DNA from: UBA12202 sp049595035 | Lineage (GTDB): Bacteria; Pseudomonadota; Alphaproteobacteria; Puniceispirillales; UBA1172 | Reading direction: 5' to 3' | NCBI GenBank assembly: GCA_049595035.1 | Contig: JBMYKD010000007.1 | Span: 1 to 64,000 of the forward strand | DNA length: 64,000 bases | Shown here: positions 27,397 through 36,697 of the stretch, in pieces | Position numbering within the stretch: position 1 is the stretch's first letter | Layout: every line of letters starts with the position of its first letter | Program-made: the position numbers and the translations under genes | Notes under the pieces: model-generated | Databases searched by the model: none | What the model was told of the DNA's origin: nothing | What the model saw: the letters and a program-made list of their open reading frames with translations, nothing else

Positions 27397-28296
27397 ATGA
27401 GTGCAACGATCATTGATGGCAAGGCATTTGCCGCCAAATTAACTCAATCTATTGGCCGTGCCGTAACAGCCGTTATGACATCCGGGGCACCACAACCTGC
27501 CTTAGCGGTTGTGCTGGTCGGCGAAGACCCGGCAAGTGAAGTTTATGTCCGCAACAAAATCAGAACCACCGAAGCAAGCGGCATGCAGTCCATTGAACAT
27601 CGCCTGCCAGATACCACCAGCCAGACGGAGTTGCTAAATCTGATTGACCAGCTCAACACGGATCATGCCATTGACGGCATTCTGGTTCAGCTGCCGCTTC
27701 CCGATCAGATCAATGCCGATGCCGTGATCAATGCTATTGCCCCGGAAAAGGATGTTGATGGCTTTCATGTAGTAAATGTTGGACGGCTATGGGCAGGTCT
27801 TCCGGCATTAGTGCCATGCACACCTTTCGGCAGTCTGCTTTTGCTCAAGGATACTTTAGGTGATCTTAGCGGAAAGAATGCCGTCATTGTTGGCCGGTCA
27901 AACATAGTTGGCAAGCCAATGGCACAGCTATTACTGGCAGAACATTGCACCATTACGGTTGCCCATTCCAGAAGCAAGGACTTACCTGCTATCTGTCGTG
28001 AAGCGGATATTCTGGTGGCCGCTGTTGGCCGTCCGGAAATGATCCGTGGCGATTGGGTCAAACCCGGTGCAGTGGTGATTGATGTCGGCATTAACCGTGT
28101 CCCTGCCCCGGAAAGGGGAGAAGGAAAAACCCGCATTACCGGTGATGTGCATTTTGAAGAGGCCAGTCAGGTCGCATCAGCCATTACCCCTGTACCCGGA
28201 GGCGTTGGGCCAATGACCATAGCATGTTTATTACGGAACACTCTGGTCGCCGCATCACGTCGTCATGGATATTCATTACCAGACGATTTTATATAG
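27397..28296 (+). CDS. folD: Bifunctional methylenetetrahydrofolate dehydrogenase/cyclohydrolase
   Basis: A 299-residue FolD starting MSATIIDGKAFA at a gaggatgagg site. Signature elements are VGEDPASEVYVRNK (the catalytic Tyr-x-x-x-Lys, about residues 45-58), VQLPLPDQIN, PCTPFG and the NADP site VIVGRSNIVGKPMAQLL, plus PVPGGVGPMT near the end. It interconverts methylene-, methenyl- and formyl-THF in the cytoplasm, matching the sarcosine oxidase operon of this window, which yields methylene-THF. Complete. Confidence 0.96.
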   Translation: MSATIIDGKAFAAKLTQSIGRAVTAVMTSGAPQPALAVVLVGEDPASEVYVRNKIRTTEASGMQSIEHRLPDTTSQTELLNLIDQLNTDHAIDGILVQLPLPDQINADAVINAIAPEKDVDGFHVVNVGRLWAGLPALVPCTPFGSLLLLKDTLGDLSGKNAVIVGRSNIVGKPMAQLLLAEHCTITVAHSRSKDLPAICREADILVAAVGRPEMIRGDWVKPGAVVIDVGINRVPAPERGEGKTRITGDVHFEEASQVASAITPVPGGVGPMTIACLLRNTLVAASRRHGYSLPDDFI

Positions 28297-28394
28297 GCCG
28301 CACTTCTAAAATTTGACCTGCGACAAGATTGATATTTACGGGCAGGCTAGTTTCGGTCAAGAATGGGCATATAACAGAGGGATAACATAACTAC

Positions 28395-28589
28395 ATGAGC
28401 AGTTTTTCATATATTTTATTGTTTCTCACCATGGCGGCGGTGGCTGGTGTCCTGTTCTGGGGCATCCTGACCATGGCAAGAGGTGGTGAATACAATATAA
28501 ACTGGTCAAATACAATTATGCGCTGGCGCATCATTCTGCAGGCGCTGGCATTGGCTATTTTTGTGCTGATTTTGCTATTTAGCCGCTAA
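28395..28589 (+). CDS. Small twin-transmembrane protein (HIG1-like)
   Basis: A 64-residue protein with two hydrophobic helices separated by a short basic loop: FSYILLFLTMAAVAGVLFWG (about 4-23) and ILQALALAIFVLILLF (about 47-62), with ARGGEYNINWSNTIMRWR between them. This matches the twin transmembrane proteins found upstream of cobalamin adenosyltransferase and ETF genes in Alphaproteobacteria. Function is unknown. Confidence 0.8.
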   Translation: MSSFSYILLFLTMAAVAGVLFWGILTMARGGEYNINWSNTIMRWRIILQALALAIFVLILLFSR

Positions 28590-28630
28590 ATAAATGATGA
28601 TGAAATGATAAATGTTTTGGATGATACATA

Positions 28631-29206
28631 ATGGTAAAATTGAATAAAATATATACACGAACAGGGGATAAAGGTGAAACCAGCCTTGTGAATGGCCATC
28701 GCGTATCAAAGCATTCCATCCGGCCAACAGCTTTTGGCACAGTGGATGAAGTAAACTCCATCATTGGTATCTGCCGCCTGCATACGGCAAAAATTGAAGA
28801 TAATAACTTTGATGATATGCTGTCACGCATCCAGAATGACCTGTTTGATTTGGGTGCTGATCTAGCAACCCCGATTGGTGAAGAACGGCCAGATGACGTT
28901 TTGCGCGTAACTGATAAACAGGTTAATCGCCTAGAGACCGAAATCGATACCATGAACAGCACATTACAGCCGCTGAATTCATTCGTTTTGCCCGGTGGAC
29001 AGGAAGCCGCCGCCTATATCCATCTAGCTAGGGCGATGACAAGACGGGCGGAACGTGATATGACGCGGCTATCAGTCGAAGAATCCGTAGGTCAAGCAGC
29101 CATGCAATATATTAATCGCCTGTCAGATCATTTATTTGTTATGGCACGTTCCATCAACCAGCAACATGATGGGGATGTTTTATGGAAACCTGCCGCTAAC
29201 GCATGA
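28631..29206 (+). CDS. Corrinoid adenosyltransferase, PduO type
   Basis: A 191-residue ATP:cob(I)alamin adenosyltransferase. The ATP-binding N-terminal YTRTGDKGETSLVNG (about 8-22) and the second conserved block VLPGGQEAAAYIHLARAMTRRAERD (around 118-142) are intact, including the Arg and Asp pattern of the active site. It makes adenosylcobalamin. The short twin-TM gene lies 41 bases upstream; etfB follows after 68 bases. Confidence 0.93.
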   Translation: MVKLNKIYTRTGDKGETSLVNGHRVSKHSIRPTAFGTVDEVNSIIGICRLHTAKIEDNNFDDMLSRIQNDLFDLGADLATPIGEERPDDVLRVTDKQVNRLETEIDTMNSTLQPLNSFVLPGGQEAAAYIHLARAMTRRAERDMTRLSVEESVGQAAMQYINRLSDHLFVMARSINQQHDGDVLWKPAANA

Positions 29207-29274
29207 CGGCATGATCAGGAATGTAAAGTCCATCTAGAATATGTTTTGATGAATATTTATGGAGAACCAACAAA

Positions 29275-30024
29275 ATGAAGATACTTGTACCAGTAAAAAG
29301 AGTGATTGATTACAACGTGAAGGTACGCGTCAAGGCTGACCAGTCTGGCGTTGAACTGGCCAATGTTAAAATGGCTATGAACCCTTTTGACGAAATTGCT
29401 GTCGAACAAGCCATTCGTTTTAAAGAGGCTGGCGCCGCAACAGAAGTGGTGGCTATTTCTATCGGTCCCGAACAATCACAGGAAACCATCAGAACAGCAT
29501 TGGCTATGGGTGCTGATCGCGGCATACATGTGCTTGCATCTCATGACACGGAACCACTAGCCATTGCCAAAATCCTCAAGGCTGTCATTGCCAAGGAAGA
29601 ACCGGGGCTGGTTATCATGGGCAAGCAGTCCATTGATGATGATAGCAACCAAACAGGCCAGATGCTGGCCACATTGATGGGTTGGCCACAAGCCACATTT
29701 GCATCAGGTGTTGAAATTAATGGTGATTCCCTAAACATTACTCGCGAAGTTGATAGCGGGCTGGAACATATCACCTGCCCGATGCCAGCTGTTATTACGG
29801 TTGATTTGCGTCTGAATGAACCACGTTACGCCTCATTACCAAACATCATGAAGGCAAAGAAAAAGCCGATTGATCAGATCAGCCTAGATGATCTGGGTAT
29901 TGATGCCAGCCAGCGGTTAAAAACCCTGAAAGTGGAAGAACCACCAGCACGGGAGGCCGGTATCATGGTTGATTCGGTGTCTGTTCTTGTCGATAAACTC
30001 AAAAACGAAGCAAAAGTTATCTAA
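29275..30024 (+). CDS. etfB: Electron transfer flavoprotein beta subunit
   Basis: A 249-residue ETF beta subunit with the N-terminal KILVPVKRVIDYNVKVRV, the MNPFDEIAVEQAIRFKE segment (about 37-53), MGADRGIHV and the signature VMGKQSIDDDSNQTGQMLA near 118-136. With EtfA it carries electrons from FAD dehydrogenases (for example dimethylglycine and acyl-CoA dehydrogenases) to the quinone pool. The etfA gene follows after 12 bases. Confidence 0.96.
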   Translation: MKILVPVKRVIDYNVKVRVKADQSGVELANVKMAMNPFDEIAVEQAIRFKEAGAATEVVAISIGPEQSQETIRTALAMGADRGIHVLASHDTEPLAIAKILKAVIAKEEPGLVIMGKQSIDDDSNQTGQMLATLMGWPQATFASGVEINGDSLNITREVDSGLEHITCPMPAVITVDLRLNEPRYASLPNIMKAKKKPIDQISLDDLGIDASQRLKTLKVEEPPAREAGIMVDSVSVLVDKLKNEAKVI

Positions 30025-30036
30025 TCGGAGAGTGAA

Positions 30037-30969
30037 ATGTCTATTCTAGTTATTGCTGAACATAATAATACTGAACTGAATCCATCCACACTTCACACGG
30101 TTACGGCAGCAAGCCAAGCAGGAAGTGATGTGACAATTCTTGTTGCTGGCCATAATGCGGGTGATGTTGCCAAGGAAGCGGCAAATATTGCAGGCGTAAG
30201 CGGTGTTCTTCACGCCGATGGCGCAGAATATGCAAATGGCATTGCAGAAAATATGGTGCCATTGATTGTCGGGCTTGCCGATAATTACAGCCATGTTTTT
30301 GCACCGGCAACAACCTATGGCAAAAATATCATGCCCGGTGTTGCCGCCCTTAAGGATGTCGCACAGATTTCAGATATCACACGGGTGGACAGTGCCGATA
30401 CATTCCAGCGCCCTATCTATGCCGGCAATGCTTTGGCTACGGTTCAGTCAGATGAAGCCCTGAAAGTGATCACCGTTCGTTCCACCGCATTTGAACCTGC
30501 TGCCACAACAGGTGGTTGCGGTTCGGTTACGGCTGTTGATGGCACGGGTGATGCTGGTAAATCTAGCTTTGTGAAATCGGAAGTATCTTCATCTGATCGC
30601 CCTGAACTTACCTCTGCCAAGATTGTTGTATCTGGTGGCCGCGGTATGCAGGATGGATCAAACTTTGCCATGCTTGAAGGGGTCGCAGACAAACTGAACG
30701 CGGCAGTTGGTGCATCACGGGCAGCTGTTGATGCCGGATTTGTGCCAAATGATTATCAGGTCGGACAAACCGGAAAAGTGGTTGCACCTGATCTTTATAT
30801 TGCTGTTGGTATATCCGGTGCTATCCAGCATCTGGCCGGAATGAAAGACAGTAAAGTCATCGTCGCCATTAACAAGGATGAAGAAGCACCTATTTTTCAG
30901 GTAGCTGATTATGGTCTTGTTTCTGATCTGTTTAACGCTGTTCCGGAACTTGATGGGCAGCTCAGCTAG
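30037..30969 (+). CDS. etfA: Electron transfer flavoprotein alpha subunit
   Basis: A 310-residue ETF alpha subunit. The C-terminal FAD-binding domain is clear: VVSGGRGMQDGSNF (about 202-215), YQVGQTGKVVAPDLYIAVGISG (about 249-270) and INKDEEAPIFQVADYG. The ribosome site is cggaga. The gene ends 21 bases before a strong terminator, so etfB-etfA, probably with the upstream adenosyltransferase, form the transcript end. Confidence 0.96.
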   Translation: MSILVIAEHNNTELNPSTLHTVTAASQAGSDVTILVAGHNAGDVAKEAANIAGVSGVLHADGAEYANGIAENMVPLIVGLADNYSHVFAPATTYGKNIMPGVAALKDVAQISDITRVDSADTFQRPIYAGNALATVQSDEALKVITVRSTAFEPAATTGGCGSVTAVDGTGDAGKSSFVKSEVSSSDRPELTSAKIVVSGGRGMQDGSNFAMLEGVADKLNAAVGASRAAVDAGFVPNDYQVGQTGKVVAPDLYIAVGISGAIQHLAGMKDSKVIVAINKDEEAPIFQVADYGLVSDLFNAVPELDGQLS

Positions 30970-30990
30970 ACTTGTCTAAATCTGTTAGCT

Positions 30991-31020
30991 AAAACGCCCT
31001 CAACAATGAGGGCGTTTTTT
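30991..31020 (+). terminator. Rho-independent terminator after etfA
   Basis: aaaacgccctc (30991-31001) pairs perfectly with gagggcgtttt (31008-31018) across a 6-base loop and ends in a T run. The A-run on the other side lets it act on the minus strand as well, and the convergent thioredoxin-like gene ends inside it at 31019. Confidence 0.93.
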
Positions 31021-31600
31021 ATGAACGCAGAAAAGGCATGATTTTCTCTATGACTTCTGGCTGATCCCATTCAACATCACCAATGATACGGGCCGTCATC
31101 ACCCCGTCGGATCGGATACAGAAACTGGTCGGCAAGGCTTTAATCTCAACAGCTTTAGCCAGATGACCTTTAGGATCAAACCCTAATTCGGTACCCTGAA
31201 TACCCAGTTTTTCAAGAAAAGGGGACGCTTTGCTTATGCCGCCGCGATCAACACTGATCAGCATAACAGCCATATCCTGCTTATGAAGTATCTGATGCAG
31301 CCGCATTAATGATGGCAGTTCATGGATACATGGCGGGCACCATGTTGCCCAGAAATTCACTAATAATGGCGTTCCATGCCAGTCAGCCAGCTTGGCATCA
31401 TTGCCATCTCTATCAAGAAACGGCGTTTTCGGGCTTGGCATAGCAATGGGTTTCAGTGTATCCAGAACGGCATAAGCAGATGTCGGCATAAGTGTTGAAG
31501 CAATGATACTAGCCACCATCCCCAGCGCAAAGCAGCGTCTTGACTGGTGATAAGGTATATACCCCTTGGGGGAAGGTCTGATTTTATCAACATGGCGCAT
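31019..31600 (-). CDS. TlpA/ResA-like thioredoxin-fold protein
   Basis: About 193 residues from the Met at 31600 (MRHVDKIRPS). A hydrophobic stretch with a possible signal cleavage (ALGMVASIIASTLMPTSAYA) suggests export to the periplasm. The redox motif WCPPC lies in LVNFWATWCPPCIHELPSL, followed by a cis-Pro region (KALPTSF). Such proteins reduce cytochrome c apoproteins or other periplasmic disulfides. The start falls close to the divergent argH start; no strong ribosome site is seen. Specific partner unknown. Confidence 0.85.
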   Translation of the reverse strand: MRHVDKIRPSPKGYIPYHQSRRCFALGMVASIIASTLMPTSAYAVLDTLKPIAMPSPKTPFLDRDGNDAKLADWHGTPLLVNFWATWCPPCIHELPSLMRLHQILHKQDMAVMLISVDRGGISKASPFLEKLGIQGTELGFDPKGHLAKAVEIKALPTSFCIRSDGVMTARIIGDVEWDQPEVIEKIMPFLRS

Positions 31601-31614
31601 GAGGAATCTATACC

Positions 31615-33021
31615 ATGACAAAACAGGGAAACAAGTCAAATTCCACTAGTTCGATATGGGGAGGACGGTTTTCAGGCACACAGGATGATCTGATGGTTGC
31701 CGTCAATGCGTCGATTGATTTTGACCAACGGCTATATGAACAGGATATCACAGGGTCAGAAGCCCATGCCAAAATGCTTGTCGAAAAAGGCATTATCAGC
31801 GCATCCGATGGAGAATCTATTTTATCAGGATTAGCCACCATTCGTGATGAAATCAGGAATGGTCAGTTCACATTTTCCCATGCGCTTGAAGATATTCACA
31901 TGAATATAGAAGCACGGCTAAAAACACTTATTGGCGATGCGGCAGGCCGCTTGCATACGGCACGGTCACGCAATGATCAGGTCGCAACCGATTTGCGGCT
32001 TTGGGTACGCCAGCAATGTGATGATATTGATAAAGCACTGGCAGATTTACAGAAAGCCCTAATGGATCAGGCTGAACATCACGTCGAAAGCCTAATGCCA
32101 GGATACACCCATCTGCAAACAGCACAGCCAGTGACCTTTGGCCATCATCTTATGGCATATGTGGAAATGTTTGGCCGTGATCGTGGGCGTTTTGCCGATG
32201 CGCGGCAACGGTTGAATCTATCGCCGCTGGGCGCGGCAGCACTGGCAGGAACATCCTTTCCCATTGACCGCCATATGACCGCTTCGGCAATGGGGTTTGA
32301 TGGGCCAATGGCGAATTCAATGGATGCGGTATCTGCCCGTGATTTTGCCATGGAATATCTGGCCGCCGCCGCCATTAACGCCACCCATCTGTCGCGGCTA
32401 GCCGAAGAAATTGTATTCTGGTCATCTGATCGGTTCGGGTTCATCCGGCTTTCTGATGCTTTTTCCACAGGATCATCCATCATGCCGCAAAAACGTAATC
32501 CGGACGCGGCAGAACTGGTCAGGGCAAAACCGGGACGTATCACCGGTGCATTTATTACCCTGCTAACCGTGATCAAGGGACTGCCCATGACCTATGGCAA
32601 AGATATGCAGGAAGATAAAGAACCTGTCTTTGATGCCAGTGATCATCTGGGGCTTGCCATTGCCGTCATGGAAGGAATGATTCGTGATATGACCATTAAT
32701 ACCGATGCCATGCGGTCAGCACTTGATGCCGGTTTTTCAACAGCGACAGATCTGGCTGACTGGATTGTATCACGGCTTGGGTTACCCTTTCGGGATGCCC
32801 ATCATATCACCGGTCAGGTTGTTGCATTAGCTGAACAGAAACAGCTGCGGCTAGATCAACTCACTGTTGATGATTTGCAATCTGTGCATAATGGCCTTAA
32901 CGCCGAATGCCTCAAAACGCTTGATCCGCTAGCTTCGGTTAGTTCACGCAACAGTTATGGCGGTACGGCACCCGAACAGGTTCGCAAGGCCATTGCCGCG
33001 GCCAGAAAACGGTTTTCTTGA
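31615..33021 (+). CDS. argH: Argininosuccinate lyase
   Basis: A 468-residue member of the fumarase/aspartase superfamily. SIWGGRFSG opens the protein and the signature GSSIMPQKRNPD (about residues 286-297) with the catalytic Ser loop is perfect; TARSRNDQVATDLRLW near 114-129 is typical. It splits argininosuccinate to arginine and fumarate in the cytoplasm. It leads a three-gene set with a small lipoprotein and lysA, an arrangement common in Proteobacteria. Confidence 0.97.
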   Translation: MTKQGNKSNSTSSIWGGRFSGTQDDLMVAVNASIDFDQRLYEQDITGSEAHAKMLVEKGIISASDGESILSGLATIRDEIRNGQFTFSHALEDIHMNIEARLKTLIGDAAGRLHTARSRNDQVATDLRLWVRQQCDDIDKALADLQKALMDQAEHHVESLMPGYTHLQTAQPVTFGHHLMAYVEMFGRDRGRFADARQRLNLSPLGAAALAGTSFPIDRHMTASAMGFDGPMANSMDAVSARDFAMEYLAAAAINATHLSRLAEEIVFWSSDRFGFIRLSDAFSTGSSIMPQKRNPDAAELVRAKPGRITGAFITLLTVIKGLPMTYGKDMQEDKEPVFDASDHLGLAIAVMEGMIRDMTINTDAMRSALDAGFSTATDLADWIVSRLGLPFRDAHHITGQVVALAEQKQLRLDQLTVDDLQSVHNGLNAECLKTLDPLASVSSRNSYGGTAPEQVRKAIAAARKRFS

Positions 33022-33085
33022 TAAGATACATGCGCTATGTCTGAAAGATGGCGCAAACCTCAAAGGTTTTGGCAGGATGATGAAC

Positions 33086-33232
33086 ATGATGATAACCGAA
33101 CAAATATCAGTAATAAGAATACTTGCCTGCGGGCTTTTGCTGGCAAGTGTGCTGTTAACCGCCACGGCATGTGGCAAGCGCGGTGACCCCTATCGGCCAT
33201 CCGAAATTCCGGCCAGCACTACATCTGAATGA
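33086..33232 (+). CDS. LptM-like small lipoprotein between argH and lysA
   Basis: About 48 residues, MMITEQISVIRILACG to CGKRGDPYRPSE. A hydrophobic stretch ends in the lipobox-like ATACGKRGDPYRPSE, and the GK-G-x-x-Y-x-P motif after Cys is the hallmark of LptM/YifL-type lipoproteins that help mature LptD. Several in-frame ATGs exist (33077, 33080, 33086, 33089); ggcagg before 33077 favours a start in this cluster. It ends 4 bases before the lysA ATG. Confidence 0.82.
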   Translation: MMITEQISVIRILACGLLLASVLLTATACGKRGDPYRPSEIPASTTSE

Positions 33233-33236
33233 CCTT

Positions 33237-34505
33237 ATGATTATGGCAGGGTTTCATCGGGAAAATGACCATTTATGTGTAGACGGGCTCAGGCTTGATG
33301 CTATTGCTGAAGAATTTGGCACCCCGCTTTATGTGTATTCAGCGGCCGCAATTACCGCCCATTATCAGGCTATGGCGGCGGTATTTTCTGATAGTAAAAG
33401 ACAGATTCATTATGCGATGAAAGCAAATTCCAATCTGGCGGTTCTCCGTTTGATGCAGAAACTGGGTGCCGGTGTTGATATTGTTTCGATTGGTGAATAC
33501 GAACGTGCCATTGCCGCCGGATTTACCCCTCAACAAATGGTGTTTTCCGGTGTTGGTAAATCACGAGATGAATTACAAACGGCCATATCAGCGCAGATCG
33601 GCCAGATTAATGCCGAATCCTTGGCTGAAATTGATACCATTATCGCGCTGGCGCAAGCTAGTGGTAAGCAGCCTGCCGTGGCTTTACGCATTAATCCTGA
33701 TATTCAGGCTGGTGGGCATGCTAAAATATCAACCGGAAGCAGTGAAACGAAATTCGGCATTCCCGGTCATATGGCCAAGGATATCTATATCCACATGGCT
33801 GAAAGCGGTGTTATTCGCCCCGCCGGTCTGGCCGTTCATATCGGCTCACAGATTATGGATTTTTCCGGTTTTATTCTGGCATGGGATTATATGCGGCAAC
33901 TTGCTGATGAACTGGTTGCTGAAGGGTATTCTGTTCCATGCCTTGATCTGGGTGGCGGCATTGGTGTTGACTATGTCACAGGTCGGACAGCTGATCTGAA
34001 TGCTTTTGGTGATGCGGTCAATCAGGTCTTTGGCAATACAGGCTATCATCTGGCCATTGAACCGGGACGGTCACTGGTAGCGGAAAGCGGATGCCTGATT
34101 ACTAAGGTGATCAATGTCAAATCCAATGATGATAAACGGTTTATTGTGGTTGACGGCGCTATGAATGATCTCATCCGGCCGACTCTTTATGAAGCATTTC
34201 ACCGGATAGAACCTCTAGCGCCGCATCCTGTTCATGATCTGCCAGCGGATATTGTCGGCCCTGTGTGCGAAACCGGTGATTATCTGGGGCTTATGCGGGA
34301 TATCCCATCACTTGCGGCTAATGATCTGATTGCTGTTATGTCAGCCGGTGCCTATGGCGCGGTTATGCGGTCAAATTATAATACCCGGCCTATGGCGGCT
34401 GAAGTCATGGTTATTAATGGAACTGCCTATCGCATATCAAAACCCCAACAGATCAGTGATCTGATTGCGATGGATATAATCCCTACTGCCCTTGATATAA
34501 TCTAG
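33237..34505 (+). CDS. lysA: Diaminopimelate decarboxylase
   Basis: A 422-residue PLP enzyme starting MIMAGFHREN; a longer in-frame reading overlaps the lipoprotein gene. PLP lysine K62 sits in YAMKANSN; GAGVDIVSIGE, LGGGIGV and the C-terminal VCETGDYLG (which donates the catalytic Cys) are intact. It makes lysine from meso-DAP, the final lysine step. It overlaps the convergent zinc-finger gene by 23 bases. Confidence 0.96.
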   Translation: MIMAGFHRENDHLCVDGLRLDAIAEEFGTPLYVYSAAAITAHYQAMAAVFSDSKRQIHYAMKANSNLAVLRLMQKLGAGVDIVSIGEYERAIAAGFTPQQMVFSGVGKSRDELQTAISAQIGQINAESLAEIDTIIALAQASGKQPAVALRINPDIQAGGHAKISTGSSETKFGIPGHMAKDIYIHMAESGVIRPAGLAVHIGSQIMDFSGFILAWDYMRQLADELVAEGYSVPCLDLGGGIGVDYVTGRTADLNAFGDAVNQVFGNTGYHLAIEPGRSLVAESGCLITKVINVKSNDDKRFIVVDGAMNDLIRPTLYEAFHRIEPLAPHPVHDLPADIVGPVCETGDYLGLMRDIPSLAANDLIAVMSAGAYGAVMRSNYNTRPMAAEVMVINGTAYRISKPQQISDLIAMDIIPTALDII

Positions 34506-35103
34506 GCATCCGCTCAACCGCAATCACAACAATTTCTGTTTCGACATCTGCTCGCAATTCTTCATCAAGGGCTAGCTGTACATTAAGTGGCAAGCTGCTT
34601 CCTGCTGAAATGATAGGCTGATCAGGTTCAACCTCTTTGACTGCCAGAATCGCACCAGCCATATTCTGTACAGACACAAAAATTGGTGGTGCATGGGTTG
34701 GCCACATACCGGTATTGACAATCTCACCACGAATTCGGACGGTATCACCCTTTCTTTCGCCCCTGACATCTCTAATCGCAATCGTCGAAACATCTGGCAA
34801 AACAGACAGATCAAGAGCTGTATAAATACCAATAACCGAAGGAAACATAGCGGATACGATATTGCGCCAGATCACCGCTCCACCAAGCATTAACCCCAAA
34901 ACTAAGATCAGTATAATCAACCATTTGCGCTTAGTCTGACCAACGCTTGATGCGATTTTTGTCTTGCTAGTCAGGGCATCTTGGCGTGAAGCTGTCCAGA
35001 TATGGTCACAGATTGAACATCTGACCTGTCGGCCCTTTCCGGCAGAAATCTCTTTATCTTCAACAGCAAATACCGTCTGGCAAGATGGACATTGAATATG
35101 CAT
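34483..35103 (-). CDS. MJ0042-type zinc-finger/DUF3426 membrane protein
   Basis: A 206-residue protein. Residues 1-40 are the MJ0042 zinc ribbon (IQCPSCQTVFAVEDKEI then VRCSICDHIW, with CxxC pairs), residues about 64-90 a single membrane helix, and the rest a DUF3426-like extracytoplasmic domain with VRIRGEIVNTG. Such proteins are widespread in Alphaproteobacteria and have no known activity. Convergent with lysA. Confidence 0.85.
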   Translation of the reverse strand: MHIQCPSCQTVFAVEDKEISAGKGRQVRCSICDHIWTASRQDALTSKTKIASSVGQTKRKWLIILILVLGLMLGGAVIWRNIVSAMFPSVIGIYTALDLSVLPDVSTIAIRDVRGERKGDTVRIRGEIVNTGMWPTHAPPIFVSVQNMAGAILAVKEVEPDQPIISAGSSLPLNVQLALDEELRADVETEIVVIAVERMPRLYQGQ

Positions 35104-35186
35104 CTTGAAAATACCTCACTAATTGTCACCAAGTTGCTTGATACTTATATCATAGCCCGATAATTTAAGTAGAGAAAGGGTGCGTT

Positions 35187-35807
35187 ATGACACTGGTCAA
35201 AAGAACGGCGATGATCGCGATTTTGCTTTGTGCTGTTTTCCTGACAGGGCTGCAGCATTTTGTTCATGATATCCGCTTTACCTATCATAAATGGCCTGAT
35301 CTGAATGGCCTGAAAGGGGCATTAACCGGCATTGTTGTTGCCACTGGCGGCGGAAGGCGGGTATCAACCGGAATGGATTTGTTACATCAAGATATTGGTG
35401 CCCGTTTATTAATTTCTGGTACAGGTTCGGGCGTATCAAAAGATGATCTAATCCTTTTAATGGCTGATGGTGATATTAAAAAAGACAGGCTTCTGGATAT
35501 CATGTCTTGCTGTGTTGATCTGGGGCAGACGGCCATGAATACGCGCGGCAACGCAAAGGAAGCAGCAGACTGGTACAGGCAGAACGGATTTCATCATATC
35601 ATAGTGGTAACAGCGGATTATCATATGCCGCGAAGCCTTGTTCATTTTGCTCAGGCCCTGCCAGATGCCGATATTATCCCCTATGCTGTTCCAAGCTATG
35701 CTTTAATGGAATCATATGCAGAAAGGGAAAATTGGTGGGCAAAACCATCAACCGTTATCATGCTTTCCAGAGAATATGGAAAATATCTCATCAGCCGAAT
35801 AGTGTAA
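35187..35807 (+). CDS. YdcF family (DUF218) protein
   Basis: A 206-residue protein with an N-terminal hydrophobic anchor (AMIAILLCAVFLTGLQHFV) and a DUF218 domain: IVVATGGGRRVSTGMDLL (about 51-68), LISGTGSG (about 77-84), TRGNAKEAADWYR (about 116-128) and VTADYHMPRSL (about 138-148). DUF218/YdcF members are linked to envelope sugar biology, some being SAM-binding. The ribosome site is gagaaagg. Exact role unknown. Confidence 0.86.
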   Translation: MTLVKRTAMIAILLCAVFLTGLQHFVHDIRFTYHKWPDLNGLKGALTGIVVATGGGRRVSTGMDLLHQDIGARLLISGTGSGVSKDDLILLMADGDIKKDRLLDIMSCCVDLGQTAMNTRGNAKEAADWYRQNGFHHIIVVTADYHMPRSLVHFAQALPDADIIPYAVPSYALMESYAERENWWAKPSTVIMLSREYGKYLISRIV

Positions 35808-35809
35808 GA

Positions 35810-36697
35810 TCAGCTATCCAGCTGGCCTGCATCTTTAATCCGCCGGCGAATATCCCGTGTCCGTGTAAATAGGGCTTCCAGTTTATCAGCTTCCTGCCAT
35901 CTGATCGCACGCTGAAGATAGGATAGATCTTCATTAAACCGTTGTAACATTTCCAGTACAGCATCCGAATTTTTCATAAAAACATCGCGCCACATAATAG
36001 GGTCTGATGAAGCAATGCGGGTAAAATCCCGAAATCCGGACGCCGAAAACCGAATTACATCATTCTGTAAATCCTGTTCCAGATCAAAGGCTGTTCCAAC
36101 AATGGTATAGGCAATCAGATGCGGCAGATGCGACGTGATGGCTAGCACTTTATCATGATAGGCACTATCCATAGTTTCAACAATCGCGCCTGTTCCCTGC
36201 AGAAACCGCATTAATTGATCCAGATCAGCGGAGGGGGCATCATTGGGCGTAACAATCCAGTACCTATCCTTGAACAGGCTTTCAAATCCGGCTTCCGGGC
36301 CTGAATATTCTGTTCCGGCAATCGGGTGGGAGGGGATGAAAATAGCATGCAACGGCAAATGCGGTGCCATATCATTGATCACCGATTCTTTGGTTGATCC
36401 AGTATCGGTAATGACGACGCCATCTTTGAGTGCCGATGCCATCTGGATAGCAACATTCGCCATGGCACCAACAGGAATGGCCATAACAACCAGATCTGCA
36501 TTTTTAACGGACTGGCCAATATCACTTTCAATATGATCGCCCAGACCCAATTCTCTGGCTTTGGCTAATACATCAGGATTATTATCTGTTAGAATAAGCT
36601 GTTCCGCCAGACCTGCCGTTTTGATAATGCGCGCCAGTGATGAGCCGATAAGCCCAAGCCCGATAATGGTAACAGTCGAATAAATACTCACGGACAT
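35810..36697 (-). CDS. tyrC: Prephenate/arogenate dehydrogenase
   Basis: A 295-residue dehydrogenase with the NAD(P) site IIGLGLIGSSLARI near residues 11-24, ITDTGSTKESV (about 95-105), PIAGTEYSGPEAG (about 124-136) containing the catalytic His/Ser region, and FRDFTRIASSDP. It oxidises prephenate or arogenate towards tyrosine. It overlaps hisC by 10 bases and is the last gene of an aromatic set (chorismate mutase, aminotransferase, dehydrogenase), which favours an aromatic pathway. Confidence 0.94.
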   Translation of the reverse strand: MSVSIYSTVTIIGLGLIGSSLARIIKTAGLAEQLILTDNNPDVLAKARELGLGDHIESDIGQSVKNADLVVMAIPVGAMANVAIQMASALKDGVVITDTGSTKESVINDMAPHLPLHAIFIPSHPIAGTEYSGPEAGFESLFKDRYWIVTPNDAPSADLDQLMRFLQGTGAIVETMDSAYHDKVLAITSHLPHLIAYTIVGTAFDLEQDLQNDVIRFSASGFRDFTRIASSDPIMWRDVFMKNSDAVLEMLQRFNEDLSYLQRAIRWQEADKLEALFTRTRDIRRRIKDAGQLDS

